Both the position numbers and the translations under genes were made by a program. The notes under the pieces are model-generated. The model was not told the origin of the DNA. It was given only the letters and a program-made list of their open reading frames with translations, and ran no database searches. From positions 1,721,911 through 1,785,910 of the forward strand of contig NZ_CP007161.1 in NCBI RefSeq assembly GCF_000725285.1: a DNA stretch of 64,000 nucleotides. The letters run 5' to 3'. Origin of the DNA: Virgibacillus sp. SK37. GTDB taxonomy: Bacteria > Bacillota > Bacilli > Bacillales > Amphibacillaceae. This document shows, piece after piece, positions 17,823 to 26,892 of this stretch; position 1 is the stretch's first letter, and the number at the start of each line of letters is the position of its first letter.

Positions 17823-20143
17823 TATTGAGCCCCCTTATCTTTTTTGAGTTTGATGAGGCCAATGATGGCTAATGCTGCAATCCCCAGAACAGCTATCTCA
17901 AATAATGTGTCCAGTCCCCGCATATCAACTAAAATGACGTTAACAATATTATGTCCGCCACCAAGTTTATAAGAAGTTTCAACAAAATAGTCAGAGATGG
18001 ACTCAAACCAGTTACTGCTATGAGCTGAAATAGCGACCATCGTCATAAGAGCTCCAAAACCAACCGAAATAAGCATGTTTGTCATTTTCGTTCCTGCACT
18101 ATCAGTAGTTTTACGCATTTTGGGCAAATGATAAAAACATAACAAAAATAAAGCTACTGTCACTGTTTCAATTACAAACTGAGTTAAAGCGATGTCAGGT
18201 GCTCTGTATACAACAAATAAAATTGCCACACCATACCCTACTACGCCTAGCACCAGAATTGCTGCTATATTATGATTGGTAAAAATAGTAGCTACAGCTG
18301 CAATAATCATAATGATAACTACAGATACCTCTAATATAGTTACATCTGCCAGGTAGTCATATTCCAAAGTAAATCCATTTGTAATAAACATAAATACAAA
18401 GGAAACAATTAAGGTTGTTGCCAGAATAATTGACATATAGTTCTTCAGGGAGCCAGTCATATAAGATCGAGTAATCGCTCCTGAGATCACATCCAGTTTT
18501 TCAACAATTTGGTCATAAACCTTATTTAGACTTAATTTACCAGGTAAGATGGTATATACCTTGCTCCATTTTTTCCTTGTTACAAAAAGGATAATTCCAA
18601 TGGCTACAACAATTAGTGACATATGAAGTGCCGGACTGTCAATTCCATGCCAAAAGTAAACTTTATGGAATTCTACATCAGGATTGACTGCCTGTGCTGC
18701 ATGTAAAAGGAACGGAGCATTGACTATATTTGGAAATAAGCCGATTAGAATGACTCCTGCCACAAGTACAATTGGAGAGAGTAACATTCCAATTGGAGCT
18801 TCATGTGGTTTTTTAGGAAGTTTATCCAACTGCTTTGGACCAGTGAAAACACCAAAGAAAAAGTACATGGAATATACAAACGTGAAGATACTTCCAAATA
18901 CCGCTAAATAAGGGATTACTTCAGCTAAAAAGGTCGTGTTTTCTAAATGAAGTGTTGCATCAAAAAACAATTCTTTACTGTAAAATCCATTTAGAAATGG
19001 CAGTGGTACCCCCGCCATAGAGAAGGTTCCAAATAACGCAAGTGTAGCTGTTATTGGAAGGAATGTAATCAAACCGCCAAGTTTTCTAATATCACGAGTC
19101 CCTGTTTCATGGTCAATAATGCCAGCAACCATGAATAAACTGCCTTTGAAGGTAGCATGATTCAGAATATGGAATATTGCTGCAAACACCGCAGCAGTGG
19201 TTCCAAAACCAAGCATCGCCATAATCATTCCCAGTTGACTGATCGTTGAAAATGCTAAGATTGCTTTAAGATCCGTTTGTCGTACGGCCATATAAGAGCC
19301 CCAGCACAGAGTAATAATACCTACCAGGCTTACAACAATAAAGAACCACTCACTCCCAGAAAAGATGGGCGAAAAACGTGCAATAAGAAATAATCCAGCT
19401 TTTACCATTGTTGCGGAATGTAAATAAGCACTAACAGGGGTTGGTGCTTCCATTGCATCAGGTAACCAGATATGAAACGGAAACTGTGCAGACTTTGTGA
19501 AGGCGCCTAATAGAACAAAAGCTAAAATTAAAGGTAAATAAGAACTGTTTAGAATGATATCTACTTGATTGATCATCTCTTGGATACTTGTAGTTCCGGT
19601 AACTACCCAAAGCAATATAAATCCACCAAACATGCTTAAACCACCAAATATAGTGATTAGCATACTTTTAAGAGCTCCATACCTTGATCGTTCTTTGAAA
19701 TGCCAATAGCCAATAAGTAAGAATGAAGAAATGGAGGTCAATTCCCAAAATGTATACAAAACAAAGATATTGTCTGATAACACTACGCCAAGCATCGCTG
19801 TCATAAACATGAGCAAGTAGACATAAAAGCTACCAAGTCTTTCCTGTTTACTAAGATAGAAGATAGAATAGAGAACAACAAGTGCTCCAATCCCACTAAT
19901 TAATAAAGCAAATAGTAAACTTAAACCATCCAAATAAAAATCAAAGTTAATTCCCAAGGATGGGATCCAATTATATGTATGTCGAATTGGCTGGAAATCT
20001 TCCCCTAAAAATTGGACAAAATACAAAAATATAAGAAATGGCACGAAAAAGACAAAAATGCCAGTATGTATCTTATCTTTTAATTTACTTAATAATGGAA
20101 TAAAACATGCAATAATGAGTGGTATTAACACTGCAAATATCAT
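17822..20143 (-). CDS. mrpA: Na+/H+ antiporter subunit MrpA
   Basis: A 773-residue membrane protein, close to the usual 800. The NuoL-like part includes FVLYTFWELTSISSFLLIGYW, FPFHIWLPDAMEAPTPVSAYLHSATMVKAG and HILNHATFKGSLFMVAGIIDHETGTRD. The C-terminal MbhD/MbhE-like part has APDIALTQFVIETVTVALFL and ends VNVILVDMRGLDTLFEIAVLGIAALAIIG. There is no fused MrpB domain (no PGGGF-type segment). RBS GAGGAGGAT precedes the ATG. It is the first gene of a six-gene operon A-C-D-E-F-G placed between sigK and sda, a site where B. subtilis has no mrp genes. Confidence 0.96.
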   Translation of the reverse strand: MIFAVLIPLIIACFIPLLSKLKDKIHTGIFVFFVPFLIFLYFVQFLGEDFQPIRHTYNWIPSLGINFDFYLDGLSLLFALLISGIGALVVLYSIFYLSKQERLGSFYVYLLMFMTAMLGVVLSDNIFVLYTFWELTSISSFLLIGYWHFKERSRYGALKSMLITIFGGLSMFGGFILLWVVTGTTSIQEMINQVDIILNSSYLPLILAFVLLGAFTKSAQFPFHIWLPDAMEAPTPVSAYLHSATMVKAGLFLIARFSPIFSGSEWFFIVVSLVGIITLCWGSYMAVRQTDLKAILAFSTISQLGMIMAMLGFGTTAAVFAAIFHILNHATFKGSLFMVAGIIDHETGTRDIRKLGGLITFLPITATLALFGTFSMAGVPLPFLNGFYSKELFFDATLHLENTTFLAEVIPYLAVFGSIFTFVYSMYFFFGVFTGPKQLDKLPKKPHEAPIGMLLSPIVLVAGVILIGLFPNIVNAPFLLHAAQAVNPDVEFHKVYFWHGIDSPALHMSLIVVAIGIILFVTRKKWSKVYTILPGKLSLNKVYDQIVEKLDVISGAITRSYMTGSLKNYMSIILATTLIVSFVFMFITNGFTLEYDYLADVTILEVSVVIIMIIAAVATIFTNHNIAAILVLGVVGYGVAILFVVYRAPDIALTQFVIETVTVALFLLCFYHLPKMRKTTDSAGTKMTNMLISVGFGALMTMVAISAHSSNWFESISDYFVETSYKLGGGHNIVNVILVDMRGLDTLFEIAVLGIAALAIIGLIKLKKDKGAQ

Positions 20144-20378
20144 TAAAATTTATCCTCCTCTATAAAAATAAGGCTGTCTAATTATTGCACATTATGTTGC
20201 TTAAATAGCCAGCTGTTATACAAAGATACTAGAAGTTGTAATATTACGGGTGTTAAAACACGAAATGATGGTGCCCAATCTTATGTAATTGCATTAAAAT
20301 GAATGGCTGAAACATGGAGATGAAGCAATTTATTCAAACAATAGTTTAACACAATATAATACCAAGAAAAATAAATAA

Positions 20379-20407
20379 CCCCTATTATTCAGTAAAAATA
20401 ATAGGGG
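20379..20407 (-). terminator. Terminator after sda
   Basis: An 11-bp perfect stem CCCCTATTATT / AATAATAGGGG with a 7-base loop. On the minus strand it is followed by the T-rich TTATTTATTTTTCTT. Between this and mrpA (20144-20378) I see no gene. Confidence 0.8.
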
Positions 20408-20444
20408 TTTCCTGTTTCTTCATATTTATAATAGCCAGCAATTT

Positions 20445-20591
20445 TTATCGGTAATCTTTTGTTTTTAATTTATGAGAAAGATGCCTTCTCTGAATTTCTT
20501 CTTCAATTAATGAAAGAAAATCAGCGCTTAGATCTAATTCATATGCTGTATAGTAAGATTCTAGCAATAATTCATCTGATAATTGCTCCAT
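20445..20591 (-). CDS. sda: Sda, inhibitor of sporulation initiation kinases
   Basis: A 48-residue protein, [20 protein letters not shown] then [20 protein letters not shown], aligning along its whole length with B. subtilis Sda (the LSDELL.ESY.KA and FI.LIE.EI.RR.L pattern). Sda is a helical hairpin that binds KinA/KinB and stops sporulation when DNA replication is perturbed. AGGAGGGG lies 8 bases before the ATG. It is followed by its own terminator and preceded by several DnaA-box-like sites. Its position next to yqeG also agrees with B. subtilis. Confidence 0.93.
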   Translation of the reverse strand: MEQLSDELLLESYYTAYELDLSADFLSLIEEEIQRRHLSHKLKTKDYR

Positions 20592-20646
20592 AAATACAGC
20601 CCCTCCTAAAAAATTTACTTAAATTTAAACTATTACTAACTTACCA

Positions 20647-20774
20647 TGATCCACATACCATAACAAGACACAGGTTATCTACATTACCCTGTAGATAACC
20701 TGTGTGTAAATTAGCTTGTGTAATGGTAATACGCTGTTAGTTCAATGCGAAAATTGTTAATAAAGTTATCCACA
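20647..20774. promoter_or_regulatory. Cluster of DnaA-box-like sites upstream of sda
   Basis: TTATCCACA, a consensus DnaA box, is at 20766-20774. TTATCTACA (one mismatch) is at 20675-20683 on plus and at 20690-20698 on minus, and TGATCCACA is at 20647-20655. All lie 56-185 bases ahead of the sda start. In B. subtilis DnaA activates sda through boxes in its promoter, so the same control is likely. A TTGTTA/17/TAAGTT pair on minus is a possible sda promoter. Confidence 0.75.
20668..20705. repeat. Perfect 16-bp inverted repeat
   Basis: ACACAGGTTATCTACA (20668-20683), loop TTACCC, TGTAGATAACCTGTGT (20690-20705). Each arm contains one DnaA-like box, in opposite orientation. No T run follows on either side, so it is not a typical terminator. 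Confidence 0.85.
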
Positions 20775-20974
20775 GCGCAAATTTTGATGTTATTTGTCGA
20801 ACGATTCTGGGAATATTTTGCTAGCAATTTTAGGTGATTTTCTTTTGTGAGAACGAAGATTATGGTTTCACTTCAAAAGAATAGTAAGTTATTATAGGAT
20901 TAAGTTATAATATTATCTTACGGAAGAAAAAAGAGGATAGTATGTTACTAATTAGGAATTATGAGGTGTGACTG

Positions 20975-21490
20975 TTGTTAAAAAGTTTCTTACCAAATGA
21001 ACATGTGAAAAGTATATTCGATATACAACCAGAAAAATTAAAGCAACGAGGAATAAAAGGTATTATTACAGATTTAGATAATACGCTCGTAGCATGGAAT
21101 GTCAGGGATGCCACGCCTGAAGTTATTCAGTGGTTTAAATTGATGAAGGACAATGGAATTAATGTAACGATTATTTCAAATAATAAGAAGGAACGAGTGG
21201 AGCTTTTTTCTGAACCTTTAGGAACCCCCTTTGTTTTTAGTGCACGTAAACCATTGAGCCGTGCTTTTAAAACAGTTGCCAAGCAAATGGGGTTAAAAAA
21301 GAACGAGATTGTTGTGGTCGGTGACCAGCTTCTAACAGATGTTCTTGGAGGAAACTCTGCAGGGTTCTATACCATTTTGGTCGTGCCGATCGTCCAGACA
21401 GATGGGAAAATAACAAAGATAAACCGAAAGATAGAAAGACGTATATTAAATTATATGCGGAAGAAAGGGCAAATTACTTGGGAGGAATAG
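20975..21490 (+). CDS. yqeG: YqeG family HAD-IIIA phosphatase
   Basis: A 171-residue HAD-superfamily protein. Motif I is GIITDLDNTLVAW, motif II TIISNNKKER, and motif III/IV is in KNEIVVVGDQLLTDVLGGN. Substrate unknown; the family is a YqeG-type (IIIA) phosphatase always next to yqeH in Bacillaceae. TTG 20975 follows a GAGGTG site. A TATAAT at 20906-20911 is a likely -10. The stop lies 2 bases before the yqeH ATG; the yqeH ribosome site is within the yqeG end. Confidence 0.93.
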   Translation: MLKSFLPNEHVKSIFDIQPEKLKQRGIKGIITDLDNTLVAWNVRDATPEVIQWFKLMKDNGINVTIISNNKKERVELFSEPLGTPFVFSARKPLSRAFKTVAKQMGLKKNEIVVVGDQLLTDVLGGNSAGFYTILVVPIVQTDGKITKINRKIERRILNYMRKKGQITWEE

Positions 21491-21492
21491 GA

Positions 21493-22593
21493 ATGGAAAC
21501 ACTTTATTGTCAAGGCTGCGGAGCTGAAATTCAGACTGCCGACCCAGGGATGCCCGGTTATACTCCAAAGGCTTCCCTCAAAAATGAAAACGTTTTGTGT
21601 AAAAGGTGCTTTCGTTTAAAGCACTATAATGAAATACAAGATGTATCCGTCTCGGATGATGACTTCTTAAGAATGGTCAGTTCAATAAGAAATGCAGATG
21701 GACTAGTCGTGCATATTATCGATATATTTGATGTGAATGGAAGTTTATTGCAAGGACTTCCAAGAATTGTTGGTGATAATCCGATTATTTTGGTAGGTAA
21801 TAAGATTGACCTTTTACCAAAATCCACGAATGAGCGAAAGTTAATTCAATGGTTAAGAACCTCTGCAAAGGAAGCAGGAATTAAAGTAAAAGATGTCTTT
21901 CTTATCTCTTCAATGAAGGGGTATGGTCTCGAAGAACTGGCTACTGAAATAGAAAAATACCGTAATAATAAGGATGTTTATATTGTAGGAACTACAAACG
22001 TAGGCAAATCAACGTTTATAAACAAATTGATTAAGCAAACTACAGGTTATGCTAATGTTATAACTACATCTTATTTTCCTGGTACCACACTGGGTTTTAT
22101 AGAGATTCCTTTGGATGAACAGTCTTCATTAATTGATACTCCTGGAATTGTTAATAAACAGCAAATAGCTCATTATATCTCGGACAAAGATTTGAAGGTT
22201 ATTACACCAAAAAAAGAAATAAAGCCTAGGGTTTATCAGTTAAATAGCGAACAGACACTATACTTCGGAGGCCTTGCCAGATTGGATTTCATAAAAGGCC
22301 AAAAAACTTCCTTTGTTTGCTATTTTGCAAATGAATTGCCGATACATCGGACGAAACTGGAAAATGCAGATGAGCTTTATGCCAATCATATTGGCGAGCT
22401 TTTGTCTCCTCCAAGTGAAAAACCAGTAAACAAATCGCTAGAGCTTAAAGAAAATAGTTTTAGGTTAACCGGAGAGAAAACAGATATTGTTTTTCCAGGT
22501 TTAGGTTGGGTAAGTGTTGAAGGAGAAGACATTACAATTACTGCCCATAGCCGGGAAGAGGTCGCTGTTTCAATAAGGAAATCACTACTTTAG
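21493..22593 (+). CDS. yqeH: YqeH, circularly permuted GTPase for 30S assembly
   Basis: A 366-residue GTPase with permuted motif order. An N-terminal zinc finger (CQGCGAEIQ ... CKRCFRLKHYNEIQD) is followed by G4 (VGNKIDLLP), G5-like SSMKG, then G1 (GTTNVGKSTFINKLI), G2 and G3 (DTPGIVN). The C-terminal part is the RNA/protein-binding region. YqeH is needed for small-subunit ribosome assembly. ATG 21493 was chosen since it gives METLYCQGCG and has GGAGG seven bases upstream. Confidence 0.96.
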   Translation: METLYCQGCGAEIQTADPGMPGYTPKASLKNENVLCKRCFRLKHYNEIQDVSVSDDDFLRMVSSIRNADGLVVHIIDIFDVNGSLLQGLPRIVGDNPIILVGNKIDLLPKSTNERKLIQWLRTSAKEAGIKVKDVFLISSMKGYGLEELATEIEKYRNNKDVYIVGTTNVGKSTFINKLIKQTTGYANVITTSYFPGTTLGFIEIPLDEQSSLIDTPGIVNKQQIAHYISDKDLKVITPKKEIKPRVYQLNSEQTLYFGGLARLDFIKGQKTSFVCYFANELPIHRTKLENADELYANHIGELLSPPSEKPVNKSLELKENSFRLTGEKTDIVFPGLGWVSVEGEDITITAHSREEVAVSIRKSLL

Positions 22594-22604
22594 GGGGAGC
22601 GAGT

Positions 22605-23450
22605 ATGGAATACCATCTAGCGTTAATCGGATATCCAATTAAGCATTCATTATCACCATGGATCCATAATACATTTTTGAATAAAGCAGGTTTAAGGGGA
22701 AGTTATGAACTTTATGAATTTGACCAGTTAAGGTCTTTTGAAGAGAATGTTAAATTACTGAAAAATAAGAAATACGATGGTTTCAATGTGACCGTTCCAT
22801 ACAAACAAGAGATTATCCCGTATCTTGATGAGATTGATCCTATTGCAGATAAAATGGGTGCTGTAAATACGGTTGTTAATAAACACGGTAGATGGGTTGG
22901 GTATAACACGGACGGCGTTGGCTATGTACGCTCATTGGAAGCAGCCTATCCTACTGCACTCTCGGTTGAAAATTGTCAAATTCTTCTTCTTGGAGCTGGT
23001 GGTGCGGCAAGAGGTATCTACTTTGCTTTGAGGGAGAGAGGATTCTCCAGAGTAGATATAGCAAATCGCACACAAACAAGTGCTGCTGCCATTTTGGATC
23101 TACAGGGCGAATGGGGTGATTGCACGGTTTTATCTATTCAGGAGGCTGAAAAAGCGCTTAAAGATTATGATATTGTAATCCAAACAACCTCTGTTGGGAT
23201 GAGACCAAATAGTAAAGATTCCATTATTCAAGTGGCTCATGTTAAAGAGAAAGGAATATTCAGTGATATTATCTATCAGCCGTTAAAAACAAACTTTCTG
23301 TCACAAGCAGAGGCTGAGGGTGCGCCGATTCATTTTGGACACACAATGCTTTTATACCAAGCTCAATATGCATTTGAAAAGTGGACTGGCGAAAGGGTTC
23401 CTTTAGACAATATGGAGGAAGAACTTAAATTAATTTTGGAAGGAAGATAA
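22605..23450 (+). CDS. aroE: Shikimate dehydrogenase
   Basis: A 281-residue NADP-dependent enzyme. The shikimate site is seen in GYPIKHSLSPWIHN and NVTVPYKQEIIPYLD (catalytic Lys), and the dinucleotide fold in LLLGAGGAARGI followed by IANRTQ. It reduces 3-dehydroshikimate in aromatic amino acid synthesis. GGGGGAGCGAG precedes the ATG. It is embedded in the yqeG-yqeH-aroE-yhbY-nadD operon, the standard Bacillus arrangement. Confidence 0.97.
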   Translation: MEYHLALIGYPIKHSLSPWIHNTFLNKAGLRGSYELYEFDQLRSFEENVKLLKNKKYDGFNVTVPYKQEIIPYLDEIDPIADKMGAVNTVVNKHGRWVGYNTDGVGYVRSLEAAYPTALSVENCQILLLGAGGAARGIYFALRERGFSRVDIANRTQTSAAAILDLQGEWGDCTVLSIQEAEKALKDYDIVIQTTSVGMRPNSKDSIIQVAHVKEKGIFSDIIYQPLKTNFLSQAEAEGAPIHFGHTMLLYQAQYAFEKWTGERVPLDNMEEELKLILEGR

Positions 23451-23451
23451 T

Positions 23452-23742
23452 ATGTTAACAGGTAAACAAAAACGTTTTTTGAGAGCAGAAGCTCATCATT
23501 TAAAGCCGATTTTTCAAGTTGGTAAAACAGGCGTGAATGAAAATATGATTATTCAGATAAATGAAGCCTTGGAAAAAAGGGAGTTAATTAAAGTTAGTAT
23601 TTTGCAAAATTGTATGGAAGATAAAGATACAATTGCTGAAGAGTTGGCTGGAGGTACCCAGGCAGAAATAGTACAGATTATCGGTAATAATATTATCCTT
23701 TATAAGGAATCTAAAGAAAATAAATCGATTCAATTACCATAA
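23452..23742 (+). CDS. yhbY: YhbY/YqeI family RNA-binding protein (CRM domain)
   Basis: A 96-residue CRM-domain protein. LTGKQKRFLRAEAHHLKPIFQVGKTGVNE is the family's opening, with the basic GxxG-like loop, and REL IKVSIL and IVQIIGNNIILYKES follow. Homologues bind pre-50S ribosomal particles. It begins 2 bases after aroE and is followed 13 bases later by nadD. Confidence 0.94.
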   Translation: MLTGKQKRFLRAEAHHLKPIFQVGKTGVNENMIIQINEALEKRELIKVSILQNCMEDKDTIAEELAGGTQAEIVQIIGNNIILYKESKENKSIQLP

Positions 23743-23754
23743 GAGGGTGTTATA

Positions 23755-24333
23755 ATGAAACGCGTAGGTATTCTGGGAGGAACGTTTGACCCCCCTCATC
23801 TAGGGCATATGATCATTGCTCAAGAGGTTCATCAATCATTAAACCTGGATGAGGTATGGTTTATCCCTTCACACATCCCTCCACATAAGAATACGACAAA
23901 AACAAAGGTCGAAGATAGGGTAAATATGGTGCAGCTGGCTATACAGGGGAACTCTTACTTTAAAGTTAACACGGTAGAATTAGATCGTTTCGGGAAATCA
24001 TATACCTTTGATACAATAAAAGCACTAAATAAAGAACACTCAAGCTACATGTTTTATTTTATTATAGGAGCTGATATGGTTGAGTATTTGCCGAAATGGC
24101 ATAGAATTGATCAACTAATTAAACTTGTGCAATTTGTTGGTGTGAAAAGGCCAGGTTTTTCTTTAAGTTCAACATATCCAGTAATAGAGGTAGAAGTTCC
24201 TCAATTCGATATTTCTTCTACCTTCATTCGTAATCGGATTAAAGATAATCAGCCATTTTCATATTTTACCCCTGAAGGCGTGATGAATTATATTAAGGAG
24301 AAACGATTATATGCAAATGGAACAAGCGGTTGA
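23755..24333 (+). CDS. nadD: Nicotinate-nucleotide adenylyltransferase
   Basis: A 192-residue nucleotidyltransferase. The HxGH motif is in GGTFDPPHLGHMI and the C-terminal motif is ISSTFIRNRI; VWFIPSHIPPHK and IIGADMVEYLPKWHRI are also typical. It makes nicotinic acid adenine dinucleotide from NaMN and ATP. It overlaps yqeK by 23 bases. Confidence 0.97.
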   Translation: MKRVGILGGTFDPPHLGHMIIAQEVHQSLNLDEVWFIPSHIPPHKNTTKTKVEDRVNMVQLAIQGNSYFKVNTVELDRFGKSYTFDTIKALNKEHSSYMFYFIIGADMVEYLPKWHRIDQLIKLVQFVGVKRPGFSLSSTYPVIEVEVPQFDISSTFIRNRIKDNQPFSYFTPEGVMNYIKEKRLYANGTSG

Positions 24334-24886
24334 GTATGTCAAACCTCATTTAACAAGAGCAAGGTTTGAACATACATTGCGAGTAACTGAGACGGCTGTA
24401 AACTTAGCAGAAAGATATGGAGTTTCAAAAGAAAAAGTGGAATTAGCTGCTATCTTTCATGACTATGCAAAATACCGCCCACTCGAAGAAATGAGAGATT
24501 TGATAAAAAATAATGAGTTGCCCGATAATTTATTGATGTTTCATCATGAATTATGGCATGGTCCTGTAGCAGCATTGTTAATAGAGAGAGAATTTGGCAT
24601 CCATGATGCTGATATAAAGGGAGCAATTCGCTACCATACAACTGGAAGGGCGAATATGAAGGATATAGAAAAGATTATTTTTATTGCTGACTATATAGAA
24701 CCTGGAAGAAACTTTCCTGGGGTTGAAGAGGTTAGAGAAGTGGCTCTATCTGATCTTAATTATGCCTGTTGGATGGCGCTTCGAAACACAATTGAATTTT
24801 TGATGAAAAAGAAAGCAACCATCTACCCAGACACATTTCATGCATATAATGATCTTACAAGATTTGTAAACGGAGGTAATCGTTAA
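24311..24886 (+). CDS. yqeK: YqeK HD-domain hydrolase (diadenosine tetraphosphatase type)
   Basis: A 191-residue HD-domain protein: HTLRVTETAVNLAERYGV, AIFHDYAKYRP (the HD pair), HHELWHGPVAALL and FIADYIEPGRNFPGVEEVR. The YqeK family has been shown to cleave Ap4A symmetrically. AAGGAG lies 10 bases before ATG 24311; ATG 24317 is an alternative. Its stop shares a base with the rsfS ATG (TAATG). Confidence 0.93.
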   Translation: MQMEQAVEYVKPHLTRARFEHTLRVTETAVNLAERYGVSKEKVELAAIFHDYAKYRPLEEMRDLIKNNELPDNLLMFHHELWHGPVAALLIEREFGIHDADIKGAIRYHTTGRANMKDIEKIIFIADYIEPGRNFPGVEEVREVALSDLNYACWMALRNTIEFLMKKKATIYPDTFHAYNDLTRFVNGGNR

Positions 24887-25242
24887 TGGAGGACAAAGAT
24901 TTATTACAGATAGTAGCAACAGCTTGTGATGATAAAAGAGCAGAAGAGATTGTTGCTTTGGATATGAATGAAGTTTCTTTGGTAGCTGATTATTTTTTAA
25001 TTTGCCATGGTAGTAACGAACGTCAAGTTCAGGCAATCGCTAGAGGAATAAAAGATGCAGTGGAAGAAGAAGGAATGTCTATTAAACGTATAGAGGGCAT
25101 GGAACAAGCTCGTTGGGTGCTCGTTGATCTAGGCGGAATTGTCTGTCATATTTTCCATAAAGAAGAAAGAAGCTATTATAATTTAGAGCGCTTATGGGGA
25201 GATGCTGCACAAGTTACGTTGCATGTTGGGCAGGAAAAATAG
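24886..25242 (+). CDS. rsfS: Ribosomal silencing factor RsfS
   Basis: A 118-residue RsfS/Iojap protein: EIVALDMNEVSLVADYFLICHG then NERQVQAIARGIKDAVEEEG, ARWVLVDLGGIVCHIFHKEERSYYNLERLW. It binds ribosomal protein L14 and blocks subunit joining in starvation. It is coupled to yqeK upstream and its stop is 1 base before the yqeM start. Confidence 0.95.
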   Translation: MEDKDLLQIVATACDDKRAEEIVALDMNEVSLVADYFLICHGSNERQVQAIARGIKDAVEEEGMSIKRIEGMEQARWVLVDLGGIVCHIFHKEERSYYNLERLWGDAAQVTLHVGQEK

Positions 25243-25243
25243 C

Positions 25244-25993
25244 ATGGCATATGAGAAAATGGCCGATGTTTATGATACGCTAATGGCAGATGCCCCTTAT
25301 GATCAGTGGATTGAAATGAGTTTGAAGTTATTTAAACAATGTGATAAACCAGTTAAAAAGGTAATTGATCTAGGGTGCGGTACAGGCGAAATCAGTGTAC
25401 GTCTTGCTAAAGCAGGTTTCGAGGTCACTGGTGTGGATTATTCGACTGATATGCTTGCATATGCAGAAAGAAAGTCAACGAAAGAGAGTACAAACATTGA
25501 TTGGATTCAACAGGACCTCAGAGAACTGGAAGGTTTTAAAGAAATGGATGCAGCGGTATGCTACTGTGATGTTATGAATTATCTTACTGCCGAGAGTGAT
25601 TTAAAAAATGTTGTTAAAAGAATCGCAGACTCATTAAAACCGGGTGGCGTATTTATATTTGACGTACATTCAATGCAACAGGTAGAAAATAATTTTATCG
25701 ATCATACATTTGCAGAAGTAACAGAGGATACCTCTTATATTTGGTTCTGTACGGGCGGAGAACATCCTGGAGAAATGTATCACGATTTAACATTTTTCCA
25801 CAGAGAAGGGGACAGATACGTTCGGTTTGATGAAGAACATTTTCAACGAACATATCCAATATCTTTTTATGAACGGCTATTGTTAGCAGCCGGTTTTCAA
25901 AATATAAAAATATATGGAGATTTTTCAATAGAGACAGAAATAAATGATGAGACCGAGAGGGTATTCTTTGTGGCCCAGAAAAGAGTAGGATGA
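25244..25993 (+). CDS. yqeM: YqeM family class I methyltransferase
   Basis: A 249-residue SAM-dependent methyltransferase. ATG 25244 gives MAYEKMADVYDTLMADAPYDQW; SAM motif I is VIDLGCGTGEISVRLA, with VTGVDYSTDMLAYA and the LKPGGVFIFDVHS post-motif. Its substrate is unknown; it terminates the yqeG-yqeM gene run. The last codons form part of the terminator stem. Confidence 0.92.
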   Translation: MAYEKMADVYDTLMADAPYDQWIEMSLKLFKQCDKPVKKVIDLGCGTGEISVRLAKAGFEVTGVDYSTDMLAYAERKSTKESTNIDWIQQDLRELEGFKEMDAAVCYCDVMNYLTAESDLKNVVKRIADSLKPGGVFIFDVHSMQQVENNFIDHTFAEVTEDTSYIWFCTGGEHPGEMYHDLTFFHREGDRYVRFDEEHFQRTYPISFYERLLLAAGFQNIKIYGDFSIETEINDETERVFFVAQKRVG

Positions 25994-26013
25994 AATATCC
26001 TATTCTTTTTTTA
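25979..26013 (+). terminator. Terminator of the yqeG-yqeM operon
   Basis: AAGAGTAGGAT pairs with ATCCTATTCTT across GAAAT, followed by a T run; the left arm is coding sequence of yqeM. Confidence 0.9.
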
Positions 26014-26154
26014 ATGAAGGATTTTAAGTGATTATGTCGAATATGAATTAGGGAAGACCCCATCATTAAGCTATTTTCAATATCTGTATTAGCTTCAGGG
26101 TAAACTAGACCCTTTAATCATCCCCCTATTATTAAATAAGGAAGTGAAACCTCA

Positions 26155-26745
26155 TTGAAAATGACGATTAGAAGTGCTGGCTTTATTCTGATTATTGTAT
26201 CGGTAGTGGTTATTTTTTTAATAATAACCCGAGACGAAGAACCGCAAGCCCAGCAAGAAGTTCCCCCGCTAAATATTTCTACAACAGAACAACTCGAGCA
26301 AGAAAATACCTCCAAAGAAAATACAAAAATTATAGTTGATATCAAAGGAGCTGTTACGAAGCCGGGAGTTTTTGAAATGCCTGCTGAATCAAGAGTAAAT
26401 GAAGCAATCAAACGAGCGGGTGGGTTCACGACAGAGGCTGATCAATCACAAGTCAATTTAGCACAGAAAGTCCAGGATGAAATGATCATAAATGTTCCTG
26501 TTAAAGGAGGAGAAAGTCAAACACAGGGCGTAGTTAGTAGTACGCAAACGGGAAAGGTGAACATTAATTATGCCCCACAAGAAGAAATCGAAACATTAAA
26601 TGGAATAGGTCCTGCAAAAGCGCAAGCAATTATTCAATTTCGCGAGGAACATGGTTTTTTCAGTAAAGCGGAGGACCTTCTTCAAGTTCCAGGTATTGGT
26701 GAAAAAACGCTCAATAATTTCATCGATGATATTCAAGTACCGTAA
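26155..26745 (+). CDS. comEA: ComEA, DNA receptor of competence
   Basis: A 196-residue membrane-anchored protein: one N-terminal helix (AGFILIIVSVVVIFLIIT), a linker, a SLBB domain (IIVDIKGAVTKPGVFEMPAESRVNEAIKRAGGF) and two C-terminal helix-hairpin-helix repeats (NINYAPQEEIETLNGIGPAKA; LLQVPGIGEKTLNNF) that bind dsDNA. It receives DNA for uptake. TTG 26155 is placed properly behind GGAAGTGA. The divergent comER gene found beside it in B. subtilis is not in the preceding gap. Confidence 0.96.
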   Translation: MKMTIRSAGFILIIVSVVVIFLIITRDEEPQAQQEVPPLNISTTEQLEQENTSKENTKIIVDIKGAVTKPGVFEMPAESRVNEAIKRAGGFTTEADQSQVNLAQKVQDEMIINVPVKGGESQTQGVVSSTQTGKVNINYAPQEEIETLNGIGPAKAQAIIQFREEHGFFSKAEDLLQVPGIGEKTLNNFIDDIQVP

Positions 26746-26892
26746 GCTGATTGACGTAAATAATACAATAAAGGTAAAATTGTATGGGGATTAATAAAAT
26801 AAATTTAGTTTCCATCTAAGAAAGCTTCATTTTAACTCAATTTGGCAATAAATTTTAGAGAGTAAATTGTTTATATAGGGAGAGTAAATAGT

